Origin: Hyphomicrobiales bacterium
Lineage (GTDB): Bacteria > Pseudomonadota > Alphaproteobacteria > Rhizobiales > Rhizobiaceae
NCBI GenBank assembly: GCA_900472605.1
Contig: UCJD01000029.1
Coordinates: 31,614-95,613, forward strand
DNA length: 64,000 nt
Direction of reading: 5' to 3'
Shown piece after piece: positions 46,582 through 55,361 of this stretch. Made by a program: the position numbers and the translations under genes. The notes below the pieces were generated by a model. That model was not told where the DNA came from and made no database searches. It worked only from the letters and a program-made list of their open reading frames with translations. How positions within the stretch are numbered: the first letter of the stretch is position 1; every line of letters begins with the position of its first letter.

Positions 46582-47516
46582 GCGGCCTCCGCCGTTCCGT
46601 ACTGGCGGATTTCGCGCACGCCGAGCAGGCCGCTGACGACGCCGGAATGCATGACGCCGCGAAGACCGTAGCGGTAGCGCGGCACGGCCGAGAAGACGCA
46701 GGCCAAGGCGGCTGCGTAGCAGAAGCCGGCCTTTGCCGCGGCAAGCGCGATCTGCTTTGTCCGTCCGATGCCTGAGCTTGCTTCCTGCAGCAACCGTCCA
46801 TGGGTCTGGCCGAAGCGGAAGCGTCGCTTGGCGAGCCAGGCGAGATCGGCGCGGTTCTCGGTCACGGGTTCGTAGACATAGGCCTTCTCGGCAAAGGCGA
46901 TCTTGCCGCCGGCCTCATGCATGTGGCTGAAGAATTCCGTGTCTTCTCCACCCGTATGACCGAGCGCGAGATTGAAGCGGCGGCCGGCAAGGCTCTGGGA
47001 GGAAAGGCGCAGCAGGACGTTGCAGGTGTAGCCGGTGCGGATCTCGCCGTTGACCCAGACGGGCAGCGTCGAGTGAAAATCGCCGACCCGCATCCAGCGC
47101 GGCGCCGTGTCGGCATAGACGCTGCGGACGGGTCCGAGAACGGCGTCGGCCTTGGTGGCGCGGGCGGTCGAAAGCAGCTCGACCAGCCAATCCTCACTGG
47201 CATCCTCGTCGTCGTCGATGAACGCCAGAAAATCGCCGGTGGCGTTGTCGAGGCAGGCGTTGCGGGCGATCGAGATGTTCGATGCCGGGCAATGCACATA
47301 GGCGATCTCGTGGGCGATACGCGGACGAAGCGCCTCGATGCGCTCCCTGGCGCTCGGTGTCTTGTCGTTGTCGGCAACGATGATGCGCAGCCGCGAGCCG
47401 GGAGGAACCTCCAGAACGGCCAGCGACAGCAGCGCCTCGTCGAGCGAAGCGCGGCGATAGGTGCAGATGCCGATGTCGATCTGCAATTGTCTGCTCTGCT
47501 GTTTGGGCTGGTTCAC
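46578..47516 (-). CDS. exoM: Succinoglycan glucosyltransferase ExoM (GT2)
   Basis: A 312-residue GT2 enzyme beginning 'VNQPKQQSRQLQIDIGICTY'. The GTG start at 47516 overlaps the upstream TGA (GTGA), with an AAGGCGG ribosome site. The catalytic acidic motif 'FIDDDEDASEDW' lies near residues 110-121. S. meliloti ExoM (about 309 residues) adds the fourth sugar. A hydrophobic C-terminal segment ('LAAAKAGFCYAAALACVFSA') suggests membrane association. Confidence 0.88.
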   Translation of the reverse strand: MNQPKQQSRQLQIDIGICTYRRASLDEALLSLAVLEVPPGSRLRIIVADNDKTPSARERIEALRPRIAHEIAYVHCPASNISIARNACLDNATGDFLAFIDDDEDASEDWLVELLSTARATKADAVLGPVRSVYADTAPRWMRVGDFHSTLPVWVNGEIRTGYTCNVLLRLSSQSLAGRRFNLALGHTGGEDTEFFSHMHEAGGKIAFAEKAYVYEPVTENRADLAWLAKRRFRFGQTHGRLLQEASSGIGRTKQIALAAAKAGFCYAAALACVFSAVPRYRYGLRGVMHSGVVSGLLGVREIRQYGTAEAA

Positions 47517-49717
47517 GACGCCGCCTTTCTGCCGCGGAAGCTCAGGAGTTCCATCCAGAAGCCGGCCGACCAGGCGAAGTGCATCACCATGGCGGATACG
47601 GCGGCTAGCGGGCCGTAGGGATTGCGCTGGCCGACGGCCATCCAGAAGCCGTAGCCGACGCAGGCGACCGCCCAAAGGCTGAACGGAATGACGGCGGCCC
47701 AGTTCACCACGGCCAGAAATGCACCGATGAAGACGGGAACGACCAAGAGCGGCAACATCTGGCGTAGGTTCGGCATGCTGCCATGCTTGAGGATGTTCTT
47801 GGCGCGACCGCGGCCATAGCCGAGATACTGCCGGAACAGTGTGGCGACGCTGGAGCGCGGGTAGTAGACCATGCGGGTCTTGTCGGTCATCCAGATGCCG
47901 AAGCCAGCCTTCTTCAGGCGATAGTCGAGTTCGGCGTCTTCATTGTGGCTGAAGGTCTCGTCGTAGCCGCCGACGGCCTCGAAGGCGGCGATGCGCATCA
48001 GCGCGTGGTGACCGTGATTGGTCCAATGGCCCTTCGCGCCCTCGCGATGCTTCGAGCCGCCATTGCCGAGCTTGGAGTTCTGGGCGAAGGCGGTGGCCTT
48101 CTGGAACATGCCGAAGCCGACGGTTTCCATGGACACGACCACGGAATCGGCCTGGGTGGCTACCGCTTCCTCGACGAGGCGGCGGCAGTAGTCGTCAGGA
48201 TAATCGCCGTGGGCATCGATGCGGATAAGATAGTCGTAGTCGCGGCCGAAGGTGGCGACGGCCAGATTGGTGGCGGCGCTCTGCAGGCGGCGGGGATTGT
48301 CGAGCAGCACGATGCGCGGATCGGACATGCTGATGCGGGCGACGATCTCGCGCGTCGCATCCTTGCTGCCGCCATCGGCGACGACGATCTTGGCGTTCAT
48401 GTGATCGATCTCGCGGCTCAGCTTGGCGAGCAGCGGTTCGATGTGCTTCTCTTCGTTCAAACAGGGGATGATGATCAGACTGGAGACGCTGGAACTGGCA
48501 TCAGACTGCATGGTTGTCCACCCTTCTTGAGATACGGTTTTCGGTGCGGATGCACTGCTGTCGCCCCTCGCGACGGCAGCAGGCACAAGGCGGGAAAGGC
48601 CGGCGACGAGCGCTTCGCAGTCGCTGCGGTCGGCAAGCCAGGTTTTCTGATCGGTTGCGGCGACGGCGTCGCTGAGCGCGTGGTAGCGTTCGCCGGTCAT
48701 GGTTTCGAACAGCGTGCGCAGGGCTGCCGCATTGGCTTCGGGAAGCGTCAGCCCAATCTGCTTTTCAGCGAGGAAGCGCGCCGTCTGCGTTCCCTCAAGC
48801 GCGATCGGAACGGTGCCATAGAGGCATCCTTCGTAAAGGCGGTTCGGCAGCAGCCAGCTGGAGTTCAGACCTTCCTCGAAGAAGTCGATCGCCCAGGAGA
48901 AGTGAACGTCGTCATAGATCGCCCTCAAATCCTCGGGGTTGCGGTAGGCGCCTTCGAAGCGGAGATAGGGCTCGCTGGCGACGAAGCTATCGAAATCCTC
49001 GAATTCGGAATAGGCGGGGCGGCCGCGCAGCACGATCTCGACACGGCCTTCCATGAGGCGGGAGAACTCGGCGAGCATGGTCAGCGACTTCTTGCACCGC
49101 AGCGCGCCGAACCAGCCGATCTTCCAGGGCTGGCCGGGCTGCTTCAGCGGGCGGGCGATGGTCGGCTGGATGGCTTCGTCGAGCGCGATCACCTTGTTTT
49201 CGATCAGCAGCGTCTCGGCTTCGATGCCGGAGCGCTTGGCGAAATGGTGCTCGATGAAGGCGGGCGAACTCGTCATGATCAGGCGCGTGTTGCGGCCGAA
49301 ATGGCCTTCCGCGCCGCGCATCGCCTTTCCAAGCATGTCGCCGCGCGACAGCAGGCGGTGGATATCGAGGCATTCGTAGACGACAGGTACATTGCCGCCG
49401 AACAGCGTGTTGGCGCGATCGGCGACGGCCAATGCTTCGAGATTGCGGCCAATGATGACATCAGGCCTCGCGACGCCCTTCAACAGCGCTTTCAATCCAA
49501 CCATGGCTTTGGCGACGGCGCTCATGCGCTGCGCGAACTTGGCATCAGCGGTGCGGCCAAGCTCGATCGGCGTGACGCCGTGCACTTCAGCAAGACGATT
49601 TTCGCCGCGCCTGAAACCGGCCAGCGTCACCTCAGCGCCGCCCTCGCGCAGCATCAGCACACGCCGCCGGACGGCGGGATCCGCCAGATCATGCACGAGA
49701 TACAGGATTTTGAGCAT
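47513..49717 (-). CDS. exoL-exoA: ExoL-ExoA fusion: two succinoglycan glucosyltransferases in one frame
   Basis: A continuous 734-residue frame. Residues 1-400 match ExoL, a GT-B/GT4-like enzyme ('MLKILYLVHDLADPAVRRR', 'VIIGRNLEALAVA', 'WFGALRCKKS'). Residues from about 403 match ExoA, a GT2 enzyme ('LIIIPCLNEEKHIEPLLAKL', 'RIDAHGDYPDDY', 'DAELDYRLKKAGFGIW') with C-terminal membrane helices. S. meliloti has two separate genes, exoL and exoA, each of these lengths. I checked the junction (48509-48545): no stop lies between the domains. The ATG at 48511 is preceded by AAGGGTGG and could also start a separate ExoA. ExoA adds the first glucose and ExoL the third sugar of the octasaccharide. Confidence 0.85.
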   Translation of the reverse strand: MLKILYLVHDLADPAVRRRVLMLREGGAEVTLAGFRRGENRLAEVHGVTPIELGRTADAKFAQRMSAVAKAMVGLKALLKGVARPDVIIGRNLEALAVADRANTLFGGNVPVVYECLDIHRLLSRGDMLGKAMRGAEGHFGRNTRLIMTSSPAFIEHHFAKRSGIEAETLLIENKVIALDEAIQPTIARPLKQPGQPWKIGWFGALRCKKSLTMLAEFSRLMEGRVEIVLRGRPAYSEFEDFDSFVASEPYLRFEGAYRNPEDLRAIYDDVHFSWAIDFFEEGLNSSWLLPNRLYEGCLYGTVPIALEGTQTARFLAEKQIGLTLPEANAAALRTLFETMTGERYHALSDAVAATDQKTWLADRSDCEALVAGLSRLVPAAVARGDSSASAPKTVSQEGWTTMQSDASSSVSSLIIIPCLNEEKHIEPLLAKLSREIDHMNAKIVVADGGSKDATREIVARISMSDPRIVLLDNPRRLQSAATNLAVATFGRDYDYLIRIDAHGDYPDDYCRRLVEEAVATQADSVVVSMETVGFGMFQKATAFAQNSKLGNGGSKHREGAKGHWTNHGHHALMRIAAFEAVGGYDETFSHNEDAELDYRLKKAGFGIWMTDKTRMVYYPRSSVATLFRQYLGYGRGRAKNILKHGSMPNLRQMLPLLVVPVFIGAFLAVVNWAAVIPFSLWAVACVGYGFWMAVGQRNPYGPLAAVSAMVMHFAWSAGFWMELLSFRGRKAAS

Positions 49718-49752
49718 GGCACTCCTTGTCATTTGTGCGCCTTCGGCGCCGA

Positions 49753-50559
49753 TCAGTTGAGCGTGCATGCGATCGATTCAGGGAACTGGCACTTGTCGCC
49801 GGGGGCCGTGTAGGCGAAGCGCTCGACCTCGAGCGATGTCGGCTTGGTGTAGGCGAACTTGCCCATCCAGTCCTTCAACGTGTCGGTGCCCCAGAGGCTG
49901 AAGAAAATCTTCTGCTTGCTATCGGGGATCTTCGAGGGATCGGTGACATCCTGGACGAGCTTGCCGTTCAGATAGTAGCGCAGCCGACCGGGCTCCCAGA
50001 CGAAGGCATAGTCGTTGAAGCCGTCATCGGCCTTGGCGCCAACAGGAACCAGCTTTTCATTGCCGCCCTTGGCCTTGATGTACTGGTTGACCTGTACTTC
50101 GCCGGAATTCTTGCCGAGGACCTCGAAATCGATCTCGTCATGCGGCTGCTTGTCGGCCGGGCCGATATAGGTGAAGAAGGCGGAGTTCAGGCCGGAACCG
50201 GTGGCCGCCTTCATGCGGGCCTCATAGGTGCCGTAGCCGAAACGCTTCTTGGTCTGGATCTCGCCGCAGAGATAGCTGCGGTCCTTCGACTGCCCTTCGG
50301 CGAAGGAGAGCTGCAAGGCACCGCCTTCGACCTTCACCTGGTTTTTCGACCAGGTGCAGTTCTGATGCGGGCCGTTGTTCCAGCCGTCGGAGATGTACCA
50401 GATGCTGCGGTCGAGCTTATCGAAATTCTCGACGAAGGAGGCACCGCCCGGTTGCTGGGCTGCCTGCTGGGCGAAGGCCGAGGTGGCGCCGAAGAGGAGC
50501 GTGCCGATAATACCGAGTGTGGGGCAAAGTTTTCGCGCATGGGCGATTTGGGTCGTCAT
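49753..50559 (-). CDS. exoK: Secreted endo-beta-1,3-1,4-glycanase ExoK (GH16)
   Basis: A 268-residue GH16 hydrolase with a signal peptide (residues 1-31, cleavage near AFAQQ). The catalytic motif 'DEIDFEVLG' carries the nucleophile and acid/base glutamates, and 'GPHQNCTWSKNQ' and 'YGTYEARMKAA' are typical ExoK/lichenase blocks. It is secreted and cuts nascent succinoglycan into lower-mass forms. It lies 35 bp upstream of the exoLA frame and 3 bp after exoH. Confidence 0.93.
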   Translation of the reverse strand: MTTQIAHARKLCPTLGIIGTLLFGATSAFAQQAAQQPGGASFVENFDKLDRSIWYISDGWNNGPHQNCTWSKNQVKVEGGALQLSFAEGQSKDRSYLCGEIQTKKRFGYGTYEARMKAATGSGLNSAFFTYIGPADKQPHDEIDFEVLGKNSGEVQVNQYIKAKGGNEKLVPVGAKADDGFNDYAFVWEPGRLRYYLNGKLVQDVTDPSKIPDSKQKIFFSLWGTDTLKDWMGKFAYTKPTSLEVERFAYTAPGDKCQFPESIACTLN

Positions 50560-50562
50560 GTG

Positions 50563-51684
50563 TCACCTTTGCTGTGTAACGAGTTTGGAAGGAGCCGCGC
50601 CCGCCGGAACCGACTTTTCATACGGCTTCTTGGTCCGCGCGCCGGTCATGACGGCGTAAAGGCGAGGGGCGATCTTGCGGCAGAGATTGTTCGAGAAAGC
50701 CAGGAACGGGAACAGGACCGCCAGCGAGAGAAGGAAGAAGGCCGGGTAGAAGCCGACGCCCGCCTTGCCCCAGACGATCCACATGAAGATCAGCAGCGGA
50801 TAATGGCCGCAGAAGATCCAGAAGCTCAGACTGCCTGTTTTCGACAACCGCTGGCCGATCTGTGTCTCGATCAGCGGCGCCGACAGGAGCCAGAAGCCGA
50901 GCGCGCCGAAGATGGCGAGCGTGTTGCGCAGGAACTGAACCCAGTCCGGCAGGCTCGGCCCAGTCATGTAGATGACGGTGGCGAGCGCCGCGCAACTGGC
51001 GAGCAAGAGGACCGCCCCGAGGGTTGCGAAACGGTCGAGCGCCTTCAGGTCGATCTTGTTGAGACCGATGTAGATGCCGAGGCTGAAGGAGAAGAGGATC
51101 GATCGCTTCAGGACGATATAGAGCGATGCCTCCGGGATCACGGCGACCACCAGCAATACCGCCAGCGTCAGGAGCGGCGCATGGCGGATCAGCCATGCCA
51201 GCAAGGGCGACAGCAGGATGCAGACGAACAGGTCACGCAAGAAATAAAGCGGTACGTTGACTGGAAAATCTTCGACGGCGAAAAGCTGGGTCATCAGCTC
51301 GCGCGCCGAGGCCTGCCATGGGTTCGGCACGTAACCGTCGCCGAGACCGACGCCGAGCGCCAATAGGATCGCCAGAAAGAACAGGCCGTTCCATAGCAGG
51401 AACGGCAGCAGCACGGTCTTGGATTTCGTGCGCACCGTTTTCAGGTAGCTGAAGTTCTCCAATCCACCGCGAAAAAGGAGATAGCCGGAAATCGCGCTCA
51501 GGCAGGGCACGCCCACCCTGAACAGCGCCTCCGCCAGGAATACTCTCAGCCAATCGAAGGCGCCGTAGGTCCCGACGAAGGGACTGGTCTGGTCGCCGAA
51601 TGGTATGTGTACGAAGACGATGCCCGAAATGAGCACAATCCGCATCAGGTTGATCCGTGAGGACACGTTGGTATCAACATTCAC
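50563..51684 (-). CDS. exoH: Succinoglycan succinyltransferase ExoH (acyltransferase 3 family)
   Basis: A 373-residue inner-membrane acyltransferase with about ten helices. The first helix carries 'MRIVLISGIVFVHIPFG', with the histidine conserved in acyltransferase 3 proteins. S. meliloti ExoH (about 370 residues) adds succinate to succinoglycan. I start at GTG 51684, eight bases after AGGGGTGA; GTG at 51696 is an alternative and the longer frame to 51798 is less likely. It heads the minus-strand exo operon. Confidence 0.85.
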   Translation of the reverse strand: MNVDTNVSSRINLMRIVLISGIVFVHIPFGDQTSPFVGTYGAFDWLRVFLAEALFRVGVPCLSAISGYLLFRGGLENFSYLKTVRTKSKTVLLPFLLWNGLFFLAILLALGVGLGDGYVPNPWQASARELMTQLFAVEDFPVNVPLYFLRDLFVCILLSPLLAWLIRHAPLLTLAVLLVVAVIPEASLYIVLKRSILFSFSLGIYIGLNKIDLKALDRFATLGAVLLLASCAALATVIYMTGPSLPDWVQFLRNTLAIFGALGFWLLSAPLIETQIGQRLSKTGSLSFWIFCGHYPLLIFMWIVWGKAGVGFYPAFFLLSLAVLFPFLAFSNNLCRKIAPRLYAVMTGARTKKPYEKSVPAGAAPSKLVTQQR

Positions 51685-52224
51685 GTTGTCAGTCACCCCT
51701 TTTGGGTCGCAGCTCCCCTTTGCAACCGTTTCAATCAGAGCAGACTTCAGCCCGCAGCGAAGGAAGTTAGGGCGAATTCTCGGAAGAAAATATGGCACTG
51801 CAGCAAAAGTGATCGCTCACGGCGTTTCGTAACGGATACTACTTTCCGTAACACCGCGCGAAAAATGCGCGGCTGAAGTGTTGCTACGTCGGCTAGAAGC
51901 CAGTGTCAGCAGTGCATTCAAGAAAATGATTATATTCACTGGCTTAGCCGCAAAAGGCGTGGTGCAGCGCACGAAAGTTTTTATCAAATGAGAGCAAATG
52001 TTACAGTAGCCGCCCGCAAGTGGTTCACCATTTATGGTCGGAATGGGGCGGTTTGATCCGGAATGGAGCGTTTGCGGGCCGGGCGGCGGCGAACGGTCTT
52101 CGTGGCGCCTTTGACAAATTTCGGCCGAAATGCCCCTGATGCTTGTGCGGTGCAGCAGCCGGCCTAAATGGCACGGCTGTAGGTACCGACCGATGCACCA
52201 ATTCGAACCTCTCAAGGAGAGAGT
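51685..52224. promoter_or_regulatory. 540-bp divergent regulatory region between exoH and exoW
   Basis: The region holds promoters for the minus-strand exoHKLAMOP operon and for exoW. Two direct repeats, CGGAATGGGGCGGTTTG (52039-52055) and CGGAATGGAGCGTTTG (52059-52074), start 20 bp apart, two helical turns, a pattern expected for a regulator binding side by side. In S. meliloti exoI and exoT lie at this place; I see no remnant of either. Confidence 0.45.
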
Positions 52225-53184
52225 ATGGCGACGTTCACGATCATTATTCCGTTCTACCAGCGGGATGACGGCATCCTCAGACGGGCACTTGCGTCGGCTT
52301 TTGCGCAGAGTTTTCAGGACTTCGACATCATCGTCGTGGACGATCAGTCGCCCTATCCGCCGGCAAGCGAGCTTGCGCCTCTCAGCGCGGAAGAGCGGGG
52401 GCGAATCACCGTCGTCAGCCAGCCGAACGCCGGGCCAGGCGGCGCGCGCAATACCGGGCTCGACCATGTTGGGGCCGACACGCGCTATGTGGCGTTCCTC
52501 GATTCGGACGACATCTGGACGCCGGATCATCTGAAAAACGCGTTCACCGCCATGGATACGCTCGGCGGCGATTGCTACTGGGCGTCGATCGAGGGCGGGG
52601 CTGAGTTCGACTATCACTTCGGGATCGCGGCGCTTGCGAAGATCGACGGCGCGCGGCAGCTGATGGAGACGCCACACATCCTTTCGGTTCCCGATATCGC
52701 GGGAGTGATGATCAACGATTGGGCCTTCCTGCACATGTCGTGCATGGTCATCGGCCGTCCTCTGATCGAGACCGTGCGTTTCGATGCGGCATTGCGGTTG
52801 GCTGCGGAAGACGTCCTGTTCTTCTGCGACTGCATGCTGGCGGCAAAGCAGGTTCTGCTCTGCGCCGATGCGGGCGCGCTGCGCGGCGAGGGGATCAATA
52901 TCTTCCACGGCGTCGACAACACGTCGCCGGAATATCTGAAGCAGCAGTTCATCACCTGGATGGCGCTCGACAGGCTGGAAAGCCGCTTCGCCTCGCGGCC
53001 GCACGAGATCGCGACCATCCGGTCCTACAAGAGCCGGGCGCGCAAGCAGGCGCTGTGGGGGCAGGTGGGACAGCTCAAACGCCGCCGCCGGCCCGATTTC
53101 GGCTTGCTTGCCCGTTGGCTTGTGCAGGATCCGCGGCTGATCCAGAGCGCATTCCAGCTGGCGGCTGGGAAGCTCTCAAAGTAA
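52225..53184 (+). CDS. exoW: Succinoglycan glucosyltransferase ExoW (GT2)
   Basis: A 319-residue GT2 enzyme, the same length as ExoW of S. meliloti. 'FTIIIPFYQRDDGILRRAL' opens the fold, and 'FLDSDDIWTPDH' (near 90-101) is the metal-binding motif. 'AAEDVLFFCDCMLAA' contains the acidic catalytic region. ExoW adds a glucose late in the octasaccharide. The start follows AAGGAG. It is on the plus strand, alone, and converges with exoU. Confidence 0.87.
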   Translation: MATFTIIIPFYQRDDGILRRALASAFAQSFQDFDIIVVDDQSPYPPASELAPLSAEERGRITVVSQPNAGPGGARNTGLDHVGADTRYVAFLDSDDIWTPDHLKNAFTAMDTLGGDCYWASIEGGAEFDYHFGIAALAKIDGARQLMETPHILSVPDIAGVMINDWAFLHMSCMVIGRPLIETVRFDAALRLAAEDVLFFCDCMLAAKQVLLCADAGALRGEGINIFHGVDNTSPEYLKQQFITWMALDRLESRFASRPHEIATIRSYKSRARKQALWGQVGQLKRRRRPDFGLLARWLVQDPRLIQSAFQLAAGKLSK

Positions 53185-53188
53185 CGCG

Positions 53189-54190
53189 CTATTCCGCCGG
53201 TGCGTCGAGCAGATAGCGAAGGCGGTCGCCGTTTGCGGTGACCGCTACCCCATCCGGATTGCGCCAGCGCTCCGTCTTGTCGGCAAGGATGCCGCCGGCG
53301 ATCGCGGGGAATGCTGATGGATGCGTCGCGACATAGGCGATCGCGGCGCCGGCGCCATTCTGGTTCTTGATGTCGAGGAAGCGGCGCAGTTCGTATTTGG
53401 CGCGAATGTGCTGCTCGTGCCGGCGCACGGCTTCGGCCGCCATCGGCTTTAACTTGAAATCCTTCAGGAGAGACCGGTCCGCCTCGTAAAGGCGGCTCAG
53501 ATCTTCCGTGCGGTGGCTGCCGCTCAGCGAATTGCCGCGGACGACAGCACCATAGCCGCAGCTATGGATCACCTTGTAGCGGGCGCCGAGCGCCAGCGCG
53601 CGGATGTAGAGATCGTAATCCTCGCCGAGACGCATGTCCTCGCGGTAGCGGAGCCGATGCTTGTCGAGAAAGGCACGGCGCATGACGGGCTTCAGGAAGC
53701 CGATCTCGCCGCGACGCACGCCACGCTTGGATATGTTGCCGTCCACGAAGGTTGTAAGATCGAGATAGACAGGGTTTTCGGCGAAGCGGTCGAGCTTCTG
53801 TGGCGCCTGGGCGACCGTGTCGGCATCGACGAAGGCGATGTTGTCGGCCACGAACTCCCAATCATCATCCGACAGCATGCGGGAAAAGCGGCCCGCGAAG
53901 AAGAAATCGTCGGCGTCCAGAATGGCGATCAGCGGCGATGTGGAGATATCGATGGCATGGTTGCGCGCGGCGGAGGGCCCCTTGTTCTTCTCGAAGCTGA
54001 CGATCTTGAGCCGGCCAGTGGCGTCGTTGCCGCGTTCGGCGGCCTGTGCGGTGGAATCGCTCGAGCCGTCGTCGACGACCACGACTTCGGCCACCTCAGC
54101 TTCGAGAAGTGCTGATCTGACGGCGATTTCGATCGTATCGGCCGCGTTCTTGGCGGCGATGATGACGCATATGCTAGCTGTTTCAGCCAC
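53189..54190 (-). CDS. exoU: Succinoglycan glucosyltransferase ExoU (GT2)
   Basis: A 333-residue GT2 enzyme starting at GTG (GGAGGTAGAGC just upstream). 'VIIAAKNAADTIEIAVRSAL' opens the fold, 'ILDADDFFF' (near 90-98) is the acidic motif, and 'RLGEDYDLYIRALALG' supplies the ED motif. It resembles ExoO, as expected of ExoU, which adds the sixth sugar. Placement between exoW and exoX supports the ExoU assignment. In S. meliloti exoW, exoV and exoU are neighbours; here exoV is missing. Confidence 0.82.
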   Translation of the reverse strand: MAETASICVIIAAKNAADTIEIAVRSALLEAEVAEVVVVDDGSSDSTAQAAERGNDATGRLKIVSFEKNKGPSAARNHAIDISTSPLIAILDADDFFFAGRFSRMLSDDDWEFVADNIAFVDADTVAQAPQKLDRFAENPVYLDLTTFVDGNISKRGVRRGEIGFLKPVMRRAFLDKHRLRYREDMRLGEDYDLYIRALALGARYKVIHSCGYGAVVRGNSLSGSHRTEDLSRLYEADRSLLKDFKLKPMAAEAVRRHEQHIRAKYELRRFLDIKNQNGAGAAIAYVATHPSAFPAIAGGILADKTERWRNPDGVAVTANGDRLRYLLDAPAE

Positions 54191-54320
54191 GCTCTACCTC
54201 CGTTGTTTCGCCCAAGACCTAGGACGTTGCAGCGCAGCAGACAACGGAGAGCGCTTCACATGATGTTACGAAGGGTGGGTTCGTGAGCTGCGACGGGGCA
54301 GTTAAGGCTGCCGTCGGCGC

Positions 54321-54593
54321 TTAGCGATTGAACGGCTCGGAGCTGTTGAACGGCGGTACGTGCAGCTTTTCGGCCTCTTCGGTACGGCCGGCCGCGCGCT
54401 TGGCGCCGCTGCGCTCCTTGCTTTCTTTCCAGACGAGATACAACACGCCGCCAAAATAGCCAGCCTGCAGCAGGATCGCGCAGATCACGGTCTTGATGAG
54501 GGTGCCGGACAGAGAGCCGCTCAGCCAATAGGTCGCGACGGCGAACACGGCGAGTGCGCCCAACATGCTGACAAAAACGCGAGGTGCATACAT
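54321..54593 (-). CDS. exoX: Exopolysaccharide production repressor ExoX
   Basis: A 90-residue membrane protein beginning 'MYAPRVFVSMLGALAVFAVA', with two hydrophobic segments (residues 6-24 and 32-55) and a charged tail. Sequence, size and position upstream of exoY match ExoX of rhizobia, which lowers exopolysaccharide synthesis, apparently by acting on ExoY after translation. The ATG at 54593 has a perfect GGAGG at 6-nt spacing, so the longer frame to 54650 is not used. Confidence 0.88.
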   Translation of the reverse strand: MYAPRVFVSMLGALAVFAVATYWLSGSLSGTLIKTVICAILLQAGYFGGVLYLVWKESKERSGAKRAAGRTEEAEKLHVPPFNSSEPFNR

Positions 54594-55361
54594 TTGTTGC
54601 CTCCCCAGATGGTGCCCTTCAATGAACAGCCATTGAATACGCGGCCACACCAGGACCCTTTTGTAGATTCGTTTTACAGGACTTCGTCATATAACTAAAG
54701 CAGTGAAGACGTCGTTTGCGCCTGTATTCAGTAACTACAAGCGTCATCTTAAAGGTTTGTTCCGGGTATTGGTAAAAATGCCACTTATCGACGCGCCCGT
54801 CCGGTAATCGGAAAACGTCGTTAAAGTTGGGTTGCGATGTGATGGTTGCATCGAATTTGACAATGCACGTTCTTGTTTATGCCACAATCGATACCCGCTG
54901 AGGTGTAGCGGGCGCGTTTCGCATTCAACTTTTATTACAAAGTTTTAATTTCAAACGATTTGTGAGTGCGGCGCAAAATTGATGCTGCGATGCAATAAAA
55001 CGTCCCCGTCCAAGTCTAAAAACAGGTGTGTTTGAGAAGTGATGGTCGCAACCAAGAACTTTTGACCGGGACATGTCACCCCTGTAAACTTCGCTCAGGG
55101 TGTATTGGCAAGAAGTCTAACGACATTTTATTTCGACCTCCAAATATAGTTTTGATCGCTTTGGTGGAATCTAAATATGTTTCAGCGATCCCTGAAATAC
55201 AAAAAGTTGAACAAATGTTTCCAAAACCGTTCGATAACGAGCGGTTTTAAAAACGTGGCTTAAAAAAACAAATTCCCCTCATACACTCCCAACTCGTCAG
55301 CGCTAGCTAAGCGTCCTGAGCCTTAACCGACCAAACGGCAAACATAAGTGGAGTTACCTCT
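54594..55361. promoter_or_regulatory. 768-bp AT-rich intergenic region between exoX and exoY
   Basis: No gene is convincing here. The composition is clearly AT-richer than the flanks, especially 54930-55270. A hairpin CCCGCT/AGCGGG lies at 54894-54912. A terminator-like hairpin lies at 55223-55248, about 110 bp before exoY. In S. meliloti the equivalent region has several promoters and is the target of MucR-type control. Confidence 0.55.
55223..55248 (+). terminator. Terminator-like hairpin upstream of exoY
   Basis: AAAACCG and CGGTTTT pair around TCG/CGA with one mismatch and a 4-nt loop; the right arm ends in TTTTAAAA. In the exoY direction it could end a short transcript; it may be an attenuator or the end of a small RNA. 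Confidence 0.45.

Noticed and set aside
47513..49717. Reading the ExoL-ExoA frame as an artefact with a hidden frameshift
   Set aside because: Both domains are in the same frame and full length, and the linker reads through smoothly; a missed stop codon can only be excluded by raw data, so it is reported as a finding instead.
51685..52224. Remnant of exoT or exoI
   Set aside because: None of the frames in this gap shows flippase or nuclease-like sequence.
55026..55250. A 74-codon frame between exoX and exoY
   Set aside because: No ribosome site, unusual composition, and it ends inside a hairpin; more likely regulatory DNA.
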